NCBI RefSeq assembly: GCF_030580675.1 | Contig: NZ_JAUQUB010000003.1 | Span: forward strand, 124,001 to 188,000 | Reading direction: 5' to 3' | Length of the DNA: 64,000 nucleotides | DNA from: Antiquaquibacter soli | GTDB lineage: Bacteria; Actinomycetota; Actinomycetes; Actinomycetales; Microbacteriaceae | Shown: positions 25,527-33,780 of the stretch, piece after piece | Numbering within the stretch: position 1 is the stretch's first letter | Layout: every line of letters begins with the position of its first letter | The notes under the pieces: generated by a model | Databases searched by the model: none | What the model saw: the letters and a program-made list of their open reading frames with translations, nothing else | What the model was told of the DNA's origin: nothing | Program-made: the position numbers and the translations under genes

Positions 25527-25547
25527 GCGGCGCCCTCTTCGCGCCGC
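25527..25547 (+). terminator. Hairpin after the LysM lipoprotein gene
   Basis: The arms GCGGCGC (25527-25533) and GCGCCGC (25541-25547) pair perfectly around a 7-nt loop, seven bases past the stop codon. Weaker CCGTAGG/CCTACGG symmetry follows before the convergent gene. Confidence 0.5.
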
Positions 25548-25589
25548 CCGTAGGATGCAGCAGTGATCGCACCCGTAGCGGGCTAGTCC

Positions 25590-27323
25590 CTACGGCCCCA
25601 CCGTCGGCGGCGGCGTGAACGTCGGTAGAGGCGGGAGCGTCGGCACATCGAAGTCGGGGATGTCGAGCTCGTCGAGGTCGTCGTTCATCTCCTCGATGCG
25701 CTCCTCGTTCTTGTCGACGATGCACGTGAGGCGCGACGCGTAGCGGCCGGTGCAGTCGTCGTAGAGATCGCTCGTGCTGTCGACCTGGATGTAGGTGCCG
25801 GCCGCGTCCCGCTCCGAGGGCAGCCACGGCGCCTGCACGATCGCGAGCACCGCGACCGCGGCGACGGCGAGCGAAACGACCCCAGCGACCGGTCCGCCTA
25901 CGAGCGACGGGCGCACCCCGGGAGGAGCGTGGTCCACGTCGGCGAGGCGCGAGGCGATGGCTCGCGTGCGCCACAGCGCGTAGACCAGGGGGGACACCCA
26001 CGCGGCCACCGCAAGCATGAGCACGGGAGCCGCGTCCGCGCGCGTGAGCACCGAGATCATGGCGGCAGGGATGCCCGCCAGCACGAGCACCACCACGCGC
26101 CAGGTGAGACTGCGCGCGATGCTCGACCGGGCGATCCGCGCCGACCGGAAGCCGAGCTCGGTCGGCGCGAAGATTCCGGACTCGATCGCCGCGTCGAAGT
26201 AGCGTCGATACCAGAGCACCGACGCGGCGGCCCCCACGACCGCCCCGACGACGAGCAGCAGAAGCAGCCAGCGGACGAGGGATGCTTCGCGCAACCACAG
26301 CAGGCACAGCACACCCACGACGCCGATGCCGACGGTGACGACGCTCGCCGTGAGCCGGAGCCGGGCATCCGCTCCGCCGCGCGTCATCCGACGCAGGTAG
26401 CCGCGCGGTGCCTTCGAGAGCACCGACCTGGTCGTGATCACGCGGAACAGCGGCCACACGACAGCGAACCCGGCACCCCAGTAGATGTTGTGCAGGCTCG
26501 GACCGCTGCCCATGGCGGCGCCGACCGAGAGCGCAACGATGGCGATCATGATGAGCGGTGTGTCCACGAGCCGGAGCAGCTGGCCCCAGACCCGGCCGAA
26601 CAGCACCTGGCCCGCCTGCACGTTGTCGGGAGCCATCCCGAGCAGCTCGCCGAGAGCGGTGACCTGGTTCGCGACGTGCGGGAGTCCGCCCTGGTCGGTA
26701 GCGCTCGTCGGGGTGTAGTCGCCGATGAGCACAGCGCGCATGAAGAGCAGGGACTGGTCCTGGGGGGCGACCGCGAGTCCCCTCGCGACGAAGCCCTTCG
26801 CCGCGTCGGTGTCGCCGAGCGACCGGTAGATCTCGGCCGCGCTGCGCAACGTCGAGGGCGACTCCGGCTCGAGCTCCAACGCCGAAGCCACGCGGGCGAT
26901 CGCAAGCTCGCGGTCCGCGGCGCTGATGGGCCCCTCTACAGCGAGGAGGGCGATCTGCAGGTGGTACCGGGCAGTCTGCGGGTCGAGCTCGAGCGCACGG
27001 TCGGCGGCGAGCCGGGCATCCTTCAGGTCACCGAGCGACGAGTGCGCAACGGACAGCAGGAACAAGCACAGCGCGTCCTCGGGCTGCGCAGCGACGAGCT
27101 CGACGAGGAGCGGCTTCGCCTCGGCGGGGCGCTCGGCCTTGAGCAGCAGCCACGCCTCGAGGGTGAGGAGGGCGGTGTCATCCGGAGCGTGGCGCAGTCC
27201 CTCCTCGGCGGCGGTGAGCGCGTCGTCGAGCTTGCCGAGGTCGCCGAGCGCTTTCGCCTTCCGCAGCGCGAGAACGGCCGGGTCGATCGGCTCGGATGCT
27301 CCGGATGCCCCCGCTCCGGTCAC
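25590..27323 (-). CDS. TPR-repeat membrane protein
   Basis: 577 aa, unassigned function. The N-terminal 200 residues are tetratricopeptide-like helices (AKALGDLGKLDDALTAAEEG, LSVAHSSLGDLKDARLAADR, AEIYRSLGDTDAAKGFVARG). Several membrane helices follow (near 245-265, 275-295, 325-375, 415-455, 480-500). The tail is acidic, then proline-rich (PTLPPLPTFTPPPTVGP). GTG 27323 overlaps the stop of the upstream AAA+ gene (GTGA), so the two are translationally coupled and probably work together, perhaps with the ATPase docking at the membrane. Confidence 0.8.
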   Translation of the reverse strand: MTGAGASGASEPIDPAVLALRKAKALGDLGKLDDALTAAEEGLRHAPDDTALLTLEAWLLLKAERPAEAKPLLVELVAAQPEDALCLFLLSVAHSSLGDLKDARLAADRALELDPQTARYHLQIALLAVEGPISAADRELAIARVASALELEPESPSTLRSAAEIYRSLGDTDAAKGFVARGLAVAPQDQSLLFMRAVLIGDYTPTSATDQGGLPHVANQVTALGELLGMAPDNVQAGQVLFGRVWGQLLRLVDTPLIMIAIVALSVGAAMGSGPSLHNIYWGAGFAVVWPLFRVITTRSVLSKAPRGYLRRMTRGGADARLRLTASVVTVGIGVVGVLCLLWLREASLVRWLLLLLVVGAVVGAAASVLWYRRYFDAAIESGIFAPTELGFRSARIARSSIARSLTWRVVVLVLAGIPAAMISVLTRADAAPVLMLAVAAWVSPLVYALWRTRAIASRLADVDHAPPGVRPSLVGGPVAGVVSLAVAAVAVLAIVQAPWLPSERDAAGTYIQVDSTSDLYDDCTGRYASRLTCIVDKNEERIEEMNDDLDELDIPDFDVPTLPPLPTFTPPPTVGP

Positions 27324-28624
27324 AGCATCTTCCTCGACTTCAGGTACTCCTCGAGGTCGTCGTACCGGCCGTCCTCGTTCGCGAACGTCACGACGTTGCG
27401 GGCCGACTGGAGCCACGGCATGATGCTCGGCTTGATCTCGCCGAGCGCCTTGCCGACGTCCTTCATGTCGATCGGCCGCACGGTGCCCGAGTTGATGGAG
27501 TCGCTCATCGCGCGCTCGGCGGCCGTCGCGACGATGTGCGCGAGGTCGGCGCCGGAGAAGCCGTCGGTCTTGGCGACGACCGCGTCGATGTCGATGCCCG
27601 CAATGGGCCGGCCAGAGAAGTGGTGGCGCAGGATCGCGGCTCGCGCCGGCTCGTCGGGCGGGAGCACGAGCACCGTGCGGTCGAAGCGGCCCGGGCGCAT
27701 GAGGGCGGTGTCGACATCCCACGGGTGGTTGGTCGCGCCGAGGAGGAAGACGCCGTCGTTGTCGGAGCCGATGCCGTCCATCTCCTGCAGCATCTGGTTG
27801 ACGACGTTGCGCATCCAGCCGACGTTCATGTACTGCGATCGCTTGCCGCCGAGGGCATCGAGCTCGTCGATGAACACCACGCACGGCGCGAGCTGACGGG
27901 CGCGCTGGAACACCCGGTGCACGTTCTGCTCGCTCTCGCCGATGATGCCGCCGAGGATGTCGGCGAGCGTCACGCTCAGGAAGTTCGCCCCGAGCTCGCC
28001 GGCGATCGCTCGCGCGATGAACGTCTTGCCCGTGCCGGGAGGGCCGTACAGCAGCAGCCCGCCGCGGAGGCTCTTGCCGAACGCCTTCGCGATCTCCGGG
28101 TTGCGCATCGGTTCGAGGAACGCGATGCGGATGCGCTCCTTCACCTGGTCGAGCCCGCCGACGTCGTCGAGGGTGATGTGCTCCTTGGTGACCTCGCCGA
28201 GCCCCTCGTACGCGAGCGGGTCGGGGCCGGTGCTCGCCTGCGCGAACGGCGGCGGCACGTCGACGGCCAAGTCCTGCTCGAGGGCGTGCCAGTCGATGTC
28301 GGGATGCTCCGGGTCCGGTGCCGGCACGGCGGTGGCGGGTTGCTCGGGCGCGGGCGGCTCCTCGCCGCTCGCTGAGGCACTCGACGGGGACGCCGAGCTG
28401 ACGTCGGTGAGTGAGGCGGAGCCGGGTGCCGAGGCATCCCGCAGCAGCGCGAGCGCGTCGGCGTCGTTCGGCGCGGTCCGCAGTGCAGCGCTCGCCTGCT
28501 CGAGGGCCTCGGGCGATCGGCCCGCCTCCAGCAGCAGCCGACCGTAGTGCACGCGCAACGCGGTCGAGTCCGGAGCCGCCGCGACGGCAGCGGCCAGGGC
28601 GTCGAGGATCTCGCTCACGGGCAT
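27320..28624 (-). CDS. TPR-containing AAA+ ATPase
   Basis: 434 aa, cytoplasmic. Residues 1-65 form TPR-like helices (LRVHYGRLLLEAGRSPEALE). A variable A/P/E/S-rich linker runs to about 150. A single classical AAA module follows: Walker A GPPGTGKTF near 193, Walker B VVFIDELDALGG near 245, sensor GATNHPWDVD near 296, and arginine finger LMRPGRFDR. The module resembles FtsH/Cdc48/Vps4 but no protease domain is present. Coupled to the downstream TPR membrane protein, it likely remodels or extracts protein substrates; the targets are unknown. Confidence 0.87.
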   Translation of the reverse strand: MPVSEILDALAAAVAAAPDSTALRVHYGRLLLEAGRSPEALEQASAALRTAPNDADALALLRDASAPGSASLTDVSSASPSSASASGEEPPAPEQPATAVPAPDPEHPDIDWHALEQDLAVDVPPPFAQASTGPDPLAYEGLGEVTKEHITLDDVGGLDQVKERIRIAFLEPMRNPEIAKAFGKSLRGGLLLYGPPGTGKTFIARAIAGELGANFLSVTLADILGGIIGESEQNVHRVFQRARQLAPCVVFIDELDALGGKRSQYMNVGWMRNVVNQMLQEMDGIGSDNDGVFLLGATNHPWDVDTALMRPGRFDRTVLVLPPDEPARAAILRHHFSGRPIAGIDIDAVVAKTDGFSGADLAHIVATAAERAMSDSINSGTVRPIDMKDVGKALGEIKPSIMPWLQSARNVVTFANEDGRYDDLEEYLKSRKML

Positions 28625-28747
28625 CCCCCAAAGGTTGTCGAGGATTCCACGCTACCGGAGGACCGGGCGGGGTGTCACCCGAACGGGGTACGAATGCCGG
28701 AGGGCCGACCTCGACCGCACACGAGGGCCGTGGCTAGCATCGGGGGT

Positions 28748-29395
28748 ATGACCGAGCTCGTGCCGATACCGTCGCCGGGCATCCCGGTGTTCTTCGGCAC
28801 ACCGGGGGACCCCGTCGTGGTGATCGTCCACGACATCTACGGCCGGTTGCCCGGGCTCGTGTCGTTCGCGGAGGCGCTCGCGAGCCGCGGCCTCCGCGTC
28901 GCCGTCGTCGACCTGTACGACGGAGTGTGCACCGTCGACACCCCCACAGCCCAGGGCCTCATGGGCAACCTCGACATCGGCACGGCCCTCGCCGAGATCG
29001 ACGATGCCATCGCCGGCGCGCAGGAGTCCGGCGACGAGAAGGTCGCCCTCGTGGGCTTCTCCCTCGGTGGATGGCTCGCGCTCCTGCACGCGCAGGCCGG
29101 GGCCGCGGACGCCGTCGTCGCCTACTACGCGAGCCTCGCCCCGCAGGACCACGGCGTCATCCCCTGCCCGGTGCTGCTGCACTGGGCCGAGACCGACGAG
29201 TGGGACGCGGGCGAGGAGCCCGAGCCGTTCGTCTCCCGCCTCAAGGACCACGGCACGCCCGTCACCGAGCACCGCTACATCGGCACCCGCCACTCGTTCG
29301 CGAACGCGAGTCTGCCGGGAAAGGTGGATGCCCAGGCCGCTGCCCTCGCATTCGCCCGCACTGCCGTGTTCCTCGAGAAGCACCTGAAGGAGTAG
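28748..29395 (+). CDS. Dienelactone hydrolase family protein
   Basis: Alpha/beta hydrolase, 215 aa, cytoplasmic. The nucleophile elbow is GFSLGGW, with serine where classical dienelactone hydrolases have cysteine. The acid is in WAETDEWD near residue 160 and the histidine in GTRHSFAN near residue 180. ATG 28748 starts just after the promoter region of the divergent AAA+ gene. The substrate is unknown. A second member with the classical cysteine lies at 55709. Confidence 0.88.
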   Translation: MTELVPIPSPGIPVFFGTPGDPVVVIVHDIYGRLPGLVSFAEALASRGLRVAVVDLYDGVCTVDTPTAQGLMGNLDIGTALAEIDDAIAGAQESGDEKVALVGFSLGGWLALLHAQAGAADAVVAYYASLAPQDHGVIPCPVLLHWAETDEWDAGEEPEPFVSRLKDHGTPVTEHRYIGTRHSFANASLPGKVDAQAAALAFARTAVFLEKHLKE

Positions 29396-29418
29396 CGGCC
29401 GGCGGGTAGCGTTGTCCC

Positions 29419-29715
29419 GTGCCCACCTTCTCCGACGACGTCGTGGCGGCCGTGCTCCACCACATGAACGACGACCACACCGACGACAGCCTGCTCATCG
29501 TGCGCGCCTTTGCCGACCCCGCCGCGTCCACGGCCACGATGACGACCCTCGACCACCTCGGCGGCACGTGGGAGTACGAGGTGGACGGGCAGACCCGCAC
29601 CGCGACGGTGCCGTGGTCGAAAGAGATCTCCGAGCGGGCCGAGATCCGCCGCGAGGTCGTGTTCCTCTACGACGACGCGTGCGAGAAGCTCGGCGTCGAG
29701 CCGCGAGAGCACTGA
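29419..29715 (+). CDS. DUF2470 protein
   Basis: 98 aa of the DUF2470 family, the small domain also found at the C-terminus of HugZ-type haem oxygenases and pyridoxamine-oxidase-like proteins. The conserved HHMNDDHTDD lies near residue 15. It starts at GTG 29419, 23 nt after the hydrolase. A cytoplasmic haem-iron role is suggested by the haem oxygenase 0.9 kb downstream on the same strand; this is inference. Confidence 0.82.
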   Translation: MPTFSDDVVAAVLHHMNDDHTDDSLLIVRAFADPAASTATMTTLDHLGGTWEYEVDGQTRTATVPWSKEISERAEIRREVVFLYDDACEKLGVEPREH

Positions 29716-29717
29716 CT

Positions 29718-30104
29718 GTGCGCGTCGCGAACCGGGTGGTCGGTCTCGTGACCGGGTCGCTCTTCGTGCTACTCGGCCTCGTCGGACTCGTGGTGTCGTG
29801 GGGCGGCGGCTTCGCCGGCCTGGGGGTCTCGCTCGGGGGCGTTATCGCGATCAACCCGGCGCTGTCGGTCATGCTGATCGCCCTCGGGGGCACCGTACTC
29901 GCCGCCGCCCTGGTGAGCCTCCGGGCGTCGCGCACCGCGAACGCGTGGGTCGGCTTCGGGTTCCTCGTGCTCGGTTTCGTCGGGCTGTTCCTCGTCGGCC
30001 CGGAGCCGAACGTGCTCGTGCTCACCTCGACCGCCAACGCGATCCACTTCGCCGCGTCGGCTCTCCTGCTCGCCGTCGGCCTCGGAGCGAACCGGCCCTC
30101 GTGA
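29718..30104 (+). CDS. DUF4383-type four-helix membrane protein
   Basis: 128 aa with four hydrophobic helices (LVTGSLFVLLGLVGLVVSW, ALSVMLIALGGTVLAAALV, GFLVLGFVGLFLV, HFAASALLLAVGL). The NAIHFAASALLL end fits DUF4383. It starts two bases after the DUF2470 stop codon and its stop overlaps the next start (GTGA), so it belongs to the same transcription unit. Function unknown. Confidence 0.78.
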   Translation: MRVANRVVGLVTGSLFVLLGLVGLVVSWGGGFAGLGVSLGGVIAINPALSVMLIALGGTVLAAALVSLRASRTANAWVGFGFLVLGFVGLFLVGPEPNVLVLTSTANAIHFAASALLLAVGLGANRPS

Positions 30105-30598
30105 GCCCGCTCACGCGCGTCTGGGTGTCGTTCGCGGCGATCGGCGCCGGGCTCATCCACGTCGCCCTCGTCGTCGGCGCCCCCGCGTGGGCGGCGGTGC
30201 TCGTCGGGATGCTCGGCCTCGCCGAATTCGTCTGGGGCGCCATCACGTTCTCCCGTGACGCCCCGCCCGTGCCGCGCGTCGCCCTCGTCGTGGCGCTCGT
30301 GCCCGTGCTGCTCTGGGTGGTGGGGCTCGTGACGCGCACCGTGCCGGAGACGTTCGCGCCGTTATCCCTGGGGGTGGCGAGCCTGTTCACGCTGTTCGTG
30401 GCGGCAGCCCTCGGGGTGCACCTGCGGTCGGGGCCGCGCGCGGGCATCCCGGGCACGGTCCGATTCGCAGTGGGGCTCGTCGCCGCGCTCGTCGTGGTGG
30501 TCGCGCTCACCCTGCCCGCGCTCGGCGCCACCGTCGTGGGCGGCGGCCACCCCGGGGGCGTCGAATCGCCCTTCGACGAACACGGGCACAGCGGCTAA
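30101..30598 (+). CDS. Small integral-membrane protein of unknown function
   Basis: 165 aa. Five hydrophobic segments (VSFAAIGAGLIHVALVV, AVLVGMLGLAEFVWGA, VALVVALVPVLLWVVGL, LGVASLFTLFVAAALGV, FAVGLVAALVVVVALTL), with a histidine early in the first helix and a short C-terminal His/Gly tail (GHPGG, DEHGHSG). GTG 30101 overlaps the preceding stop. The position between DUF2470/DUF4383 genes and haem oxygenase suggests a link to metal or haem, but that is only context. Confidence 0.7.
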   Translation: MSPLTRVWVSFAAIGAGLIHVALVVGAPAWAAVLVGMLGLAEFVWGAITFSRDAPPVPRVALVVALVPVLLWVVGLVTRTVPETFAPLSLGVASLFTLFVAAALGVHLRSGPRAGIPGTVRFAVGLVAALVVVVALTLPALGATVVGGGHPGGVESPFDEHGHSG

Positions 30599-30600
30599 AC

Positions 30601-30614
30601 TAAGGGTCGCCTTA
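30601..30614. promoter_or_regulatory. Candidate iron-regulator (DtxR/IdeR-like) box before haem oxygenase
   Basis: TAAGG-gtcg-CCTTA, a perfect inverted repeat with a 4-bp spacer, lies 38-51 nt before the hmuO start. The half-sites resemble the TTAGG/CCTAA core of DtxR-family boxes, although the match is partial. Confidence 0.55.
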
Positions 30615-30651
30615 CCCGCCGCACCACGCACGCCGCACGTCAGGAGCTCCC

Positions 30652-31299
30652 GTGTCTGTCATCCCCTTCTCGCAGGCACTCCGCGAGCGCACCTGGTCGT
30701 CGCACGGCGACAGCGAGGGCGCCAGCTTCATGAAGGACCTCATGACCGGCGCGGGCACCCGCGAGGACTACATCGCGCTCGTCGCCCAGCACTACTTCAT
30801 CTACGAGGCGCTCGAGGCGGCCGCGGCGCGCTTCGCGAGCGACCCCGTCGCGTCCGCGTTCATCTCCCCGCAGCTGACCCGGATGCCCGCCCTCGAGCAG
30901 GACCTCGAGTTCCTCCTGGGTGCCGACTGGCGCTCCGCGATCTCCCCGCTCCCGACGACCGTGCGCTACGTGCAGCGCATCGACGAGGTCGCCGCCGAGG
31001 GCTGGGCGGGCGGCTTCATCGCCCACCACTACACCCGGTACATGGGCGACCTGTCGGGCGGCCAGGCGATCGGGCGGCTCATGCAGCGCCACTTCGGGTT
31101 CGAGACGAACGGCGTCGGGTTCTACCTGTTCGACCAGATCGCGAGCCCCAAGGAGTTCAAGGAGACCTACCGCGAGCAGCTCGACGCGGTCGAGTGGTCG
31201 CCGGAGGAGCGCGAGCGCGTCATCGACGAGGTGATCGTCGCATACCGCTTCAACACGGAGCTGTTCATCGACCTGAGCGCGGCGAAGGCGGCGGCGTAG
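30652..31299 (+). CDS. hmuO: Biliverdin-producing haem oxygenase
   Basis: 215 aa, the usual length. Haem oxygenase opens the porphyrin ring to release iron, biliverdin and CO in the cytoplasm. The proximal haem ligand histidine is His18 in RTWSSHGDSEGASFM, and the distal helix has the glycine-rich YMGDLSGGQAIGRL near residue 125. GTG 30652 follows AGGAG. The palindrome TAAGG..CCTTA upstream suggests iron repression. It is the last gene of a rightward row with DUF2470 and two membrane proteins. Confidence 0.95.
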   Translation: MSVIPFSQALRERTWSSHGDSEGASFMKDLMTGAGTREDYIALVAQHYFIYEALEAAAARFASDPVASAFISPQLTRMPALEQDLEFLLGADWRSAISPLPTTVRYVQRIDEVAAEGWAGGFIAHHYTRYMGDLSGGQAIGRLMQRHFGFETNGVGFYLFDQIASPKEFKETYREQLDAVEWSPEERERVIDEVIVAYRFNTELFIDLSAAKAAA

Positions 31300-31308
31300 C
31301 GCGCACCA

Positions 31309-32610
31309 CTACGCCTGAATCGCCGGGATCGCCTGCACCCGCGTCATGAACCGCACCACGTTCTCGTCGACGATGATGTCGCTCGGGCGCAGGGGGCGGG
31401 TGAGGTAGAGCCCCTCGAGGTCGGTGATGCGGCTGAGCGCCACATACGTCTGGCCCGGCGCGAACGAGCGCGGGCCGAGGTCGACGATCGCCCGGTCGTA
31501 CGTCTTGCCCTGCGACTTGTGGATGGTCACCGCCCACGCGAGCCGCAGCGGGAACTGGGTGAACTCGGCCACGACGTCCTTGCGCAGCGACTTCGTGAGC
31601 GGCGAGTACGAGTACCGGAACTTCTCCCACACCGCCGGCTTCACCTCGTGCCGGGTGCCGTCGATCTCCACCCACACGGTCGAGTCGATCTTGAGCACCG
31701 TGCCCACCGAGCCGTTCACCCAGCGCGGCGGGCCGCCGTCCCACTGGGTGTCGTTGCGGAGGAACATCACCCGCGCGCCCACCTTGAGGTCGAGCGCCTC
31801 GTCGGCCGGGAAGGTGCGGCCGCCGAACTCCCCGTTGATCTCCGCCCGCGCCGTGAGCGCCCGGCCGGGGAGTCGGGAGAGCTCGGTCGCGTTGATGCGG
31901 GTGACGGTCGCGTTGGTGGAGGCGAGCGTGATGGCGCCGTCCGTGGGGGCGGGGCGCGCGCCGGTGGTGTTGAGCCGCTCGGCGATCTCGGCGGTCACCA
32001 TTCCGTGTCGCACGGCGTTGAGCATCCACTTGAACTCGCTGTCGGACTGCCGGTGGATGGTCGCGAGCTCGTAGACGGTGAGGTCGGTCTCGTCCCACAC
32101 CTTCGCGTCGAAGAACCACATGGAGCGGTAGTGGTCGGCGAAGTAGGCCCGCTCGTCGCCCTCGCCGGGCACCGGGGCGAGCTGGTACGGGTCGCCGAAG
32201 AGCACGACCTGCACGCCGCCGAACGCCTCGTTCTTGCGGCCGCGGGCCTGGCGCAGCGACCGGTCGATCGCATCCAGCAGGTCGGCGTTGACCATGGAGA
32301 CCTCGTCGATGACGAGCGTCTCGATGGAGTTCAGCAGTTTGCGCAGCTCATCGGACTGCTCGATGTCGTGGTCGGCGATGACCCCGATCGGCAGGCGGAA
32401 GAGCGAGTGGATGGTCTGGCCCCCCACATTGAGGGCGGCGACACCGGTCGGCGCGCAGATGACGAGCTGCTTGGAGGTCTCCTCGGAGAGGTAGGTGAGC
32501 AGCGTCGACTTGCCGGTGCCGGCGCGGCCGGTGACGAAGATGTTGTCCATCGTCGTCTCGATGCGATCGAAGACGGCCTGCTGCTCGGGGGAGAGAGGGA
32601 CGTCGGCCAC
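31309..32610 (-). CDS. PIF1/RecD-like superfamily 1B helicase
   Basis: 433 aa, cytoplasmic DNA helicase. Walker A TGRAGTGKSTLL near residue 24, Walker B VIDEVSMVNADLLD near 97, motif III VLFGDPYQLAPV, and the C-terminal helicase motif VTIHKSQGKTYD near 363 with YVALSR. GTG 32610 is chosen because it yields the compact family N-terminus (PLSPEQQAVFDRI); upstream codons overlap the promoter of the divergent gene. PIF1-type helicases resolve structured DNA; the role in this organism is not known. Confidence 0.92.
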   Translation of the reverse strand: MADVPLSPEQQAVFDRIETTMDNIFVTGRAGTGKSTLLTYLSEETSKQLVICAPTGVAALNVGGQTIHSLFRLPIGVIADHDIEQSDELRKLLNSIETLVIDEVSMVNADLLDAIDRSLRQARGRKNEAFGGVQVVLFGDPYQLAPVPGEGDERAYFADHYRSMWFFDAKVWDETDLTVYELATIHRQSDSEFKWMLNAVRHGMVTAEIAERLNTTGARPAPTDGAITLASTNATVTRINATELSRLPGRALTARAEINGEFGGRTFPADEALDLKVGARVMFLRNDTQWDGGPPRWVNGSVGTVLKIDSTVWVEIDGTRHEVKPAVWEKFRYSYSPLTKSLRKDVVAEFTQFPLRLAWAVTIHKSQGKTYDRAIVDLGPRSFAPGQTYVALSRITDLEGLYLTRPLRPSDIIVDENVVRFMTRVQAIPAIQA

Positions 32611-32683
32611 CGGTCCACTGTAGTTCCGCGCGCGGGCGCAATCGCTCAGGCTCGGGCGCACTGAGGAAACGTAGAATGTGGGG

Positions 32684-33652
32684 ATGCGCCGCGAGCTGAT
32701 CACCTGGTCCGTGGTGGCCGCGATCCTGCTCGGCGCCTTCGGCCTCACGGTGCTCGTGCTCAACAACACGGTCTACAACGCGTCCGGTTTCGTGCGCAGC
32801 TACCTCGACACCCTGGCCCGCAAGGATGCGGCGGGGGCCCTCGAGATGATCGGCGCCTACGACAACCCGGACGAGGCATCCGACACCCTGCTGCGCCGCG
32901 CCGCCATGAGCGAGCTCACCGACATCCGCCTCACGAGCGACATCGAGGTCGAAGGCGGGGTGCACAAGGTCACGTTCACCTACAAGGCGGACGGCGCCCC
33001 CGGCCGCACCACGTTCGAGGTGAAGGCGACGGGGCTCGCCTTCGGGCTCTTCCCCTCCTGGGAGTTCGTGACCGGCCCGCTCTCCACCATGTACGTGACG
33101 GTCGTCGGGGATGCCCGCTTCTCCGCTAACGGCATCGACCTCGTGAGCCCCACCCCGAACGATCCCGCCGGGTACCTGGTGTTCACGCCGTCGAGCATCC
33201 GCCTCAACCACGACACCACCTACCTCGACGCGGAGCCGGTCACCGTCTCGGTGGCGGACGCCGGAGCATCCGTGCCCACCGCGCTCATGGTGAAGCCGAA
33301 CGCGCTCATGCTCGAGCGGGTGCAGGAGCAGGTCGACGACATCCTCGACACGTGCGCCACCCAGCAGGTGCTGATGCCGACGGGATGCCCGTTCGGCCAG
33401 TCCATGGGCAACCGCATCATCACCGCCCCGGCGTGGTCGATCGTGCAGTACCCCCAGGTGAGCCTGCGCGCCGGCGACCGGTCGGGGGACTGGATCGTCC
33501 CCTCGACGCCCGCGACGGCGCACCTCGTCGTCGACGTGCGGAGCCTGTTCGACGGCTCGGTGTCGACGTTCGACGAGGACGTGCCGTTCTCGGTGAGCTA
33601 CTCGGTGGCGTTCCTGCCGGGCGACGAGCTGCTGGTCACGACGCGGTTCTAG
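32684..33652 (+). CDS. Secreted/membrane-anchored protein of unknown function
   Basis: 322 aa. One N-terminal membrane helix (LITWSVVAAILLGAFGLTV) anchors an extracytoplasmic domain. Residues 35-125 look like a small alpha/beta NTF2-like or Mce-type fold (YLDTLARKDAAGALEMIGAY), and the rest is beta-rich. Two cysteines (DTCATQ, PTGCPFG) near residue 230-245 could form a disulfide. ATG 32684 sits seven bases after TAGAAT, which suggests a leaderless message. Family not recognised. Confidence 0.78.
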   Translation: MRRELITWSVVAAILLGAFGLTVLVLNNTVYNASGFVRSYLDTLARKDAAGALEMIGAYDNPDEASDTLLRRAAMSELTDIRLTSDIEVEGGVHKVTFTYKADGAPGRTTFEVKATGLAFGLFPSWEFVTGPLSTMYVTVVGDARFSANGIDLVSPTPNDPAGYLVFTPSSIRLNHDTTYLDAEPVTVSVADAGASVPTALMVKPNALMLERVQEQVDDILDTCATQQVLMPTGCPFGQSMGNRIITAPAWSIVQYPQVSLRAGDRSGDWIVPSTPATAHLVVDVRSLFDGSVSTFDEDVPFSVSYSVAFLPGDELLVTTRF

Positions 33653-33697
33653 GGCTGGCTAGCCTCCCGGGGGCCGTGCATCCCCCGCCCTTCTTCC

Positions 33698-33763
33698 TCG
33701 CGCGGGAGTTGCTGCCGCCCGCGGGTGCTGCAACACCCGCGCACCGCACTAACTCCCGCGCGA
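33698..33763. terminator. Nested palindromes between convergent genes
   Basis: An outer perfect 13-bp repeat, TCGCGCGGGAGTT (33698-33710) and AACTCCCGCGCGA (33751-33763), encloses an inner one, GCGGGTG (33721-33727) and CACCCGC (33734-33740). It lies between the ends of the genes at 33652 and 33781. Likely bidirectional terminator. Confidence 0.6.
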
Positions 33764-33780
33764 GCGACAACCACCCTCGG

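Noticed and set aside
27296-28375. Rightward open frame opposite the AAA+ gene
   Set aside because: Antisense of an AAA module with intact Walker motifs; no independent support.
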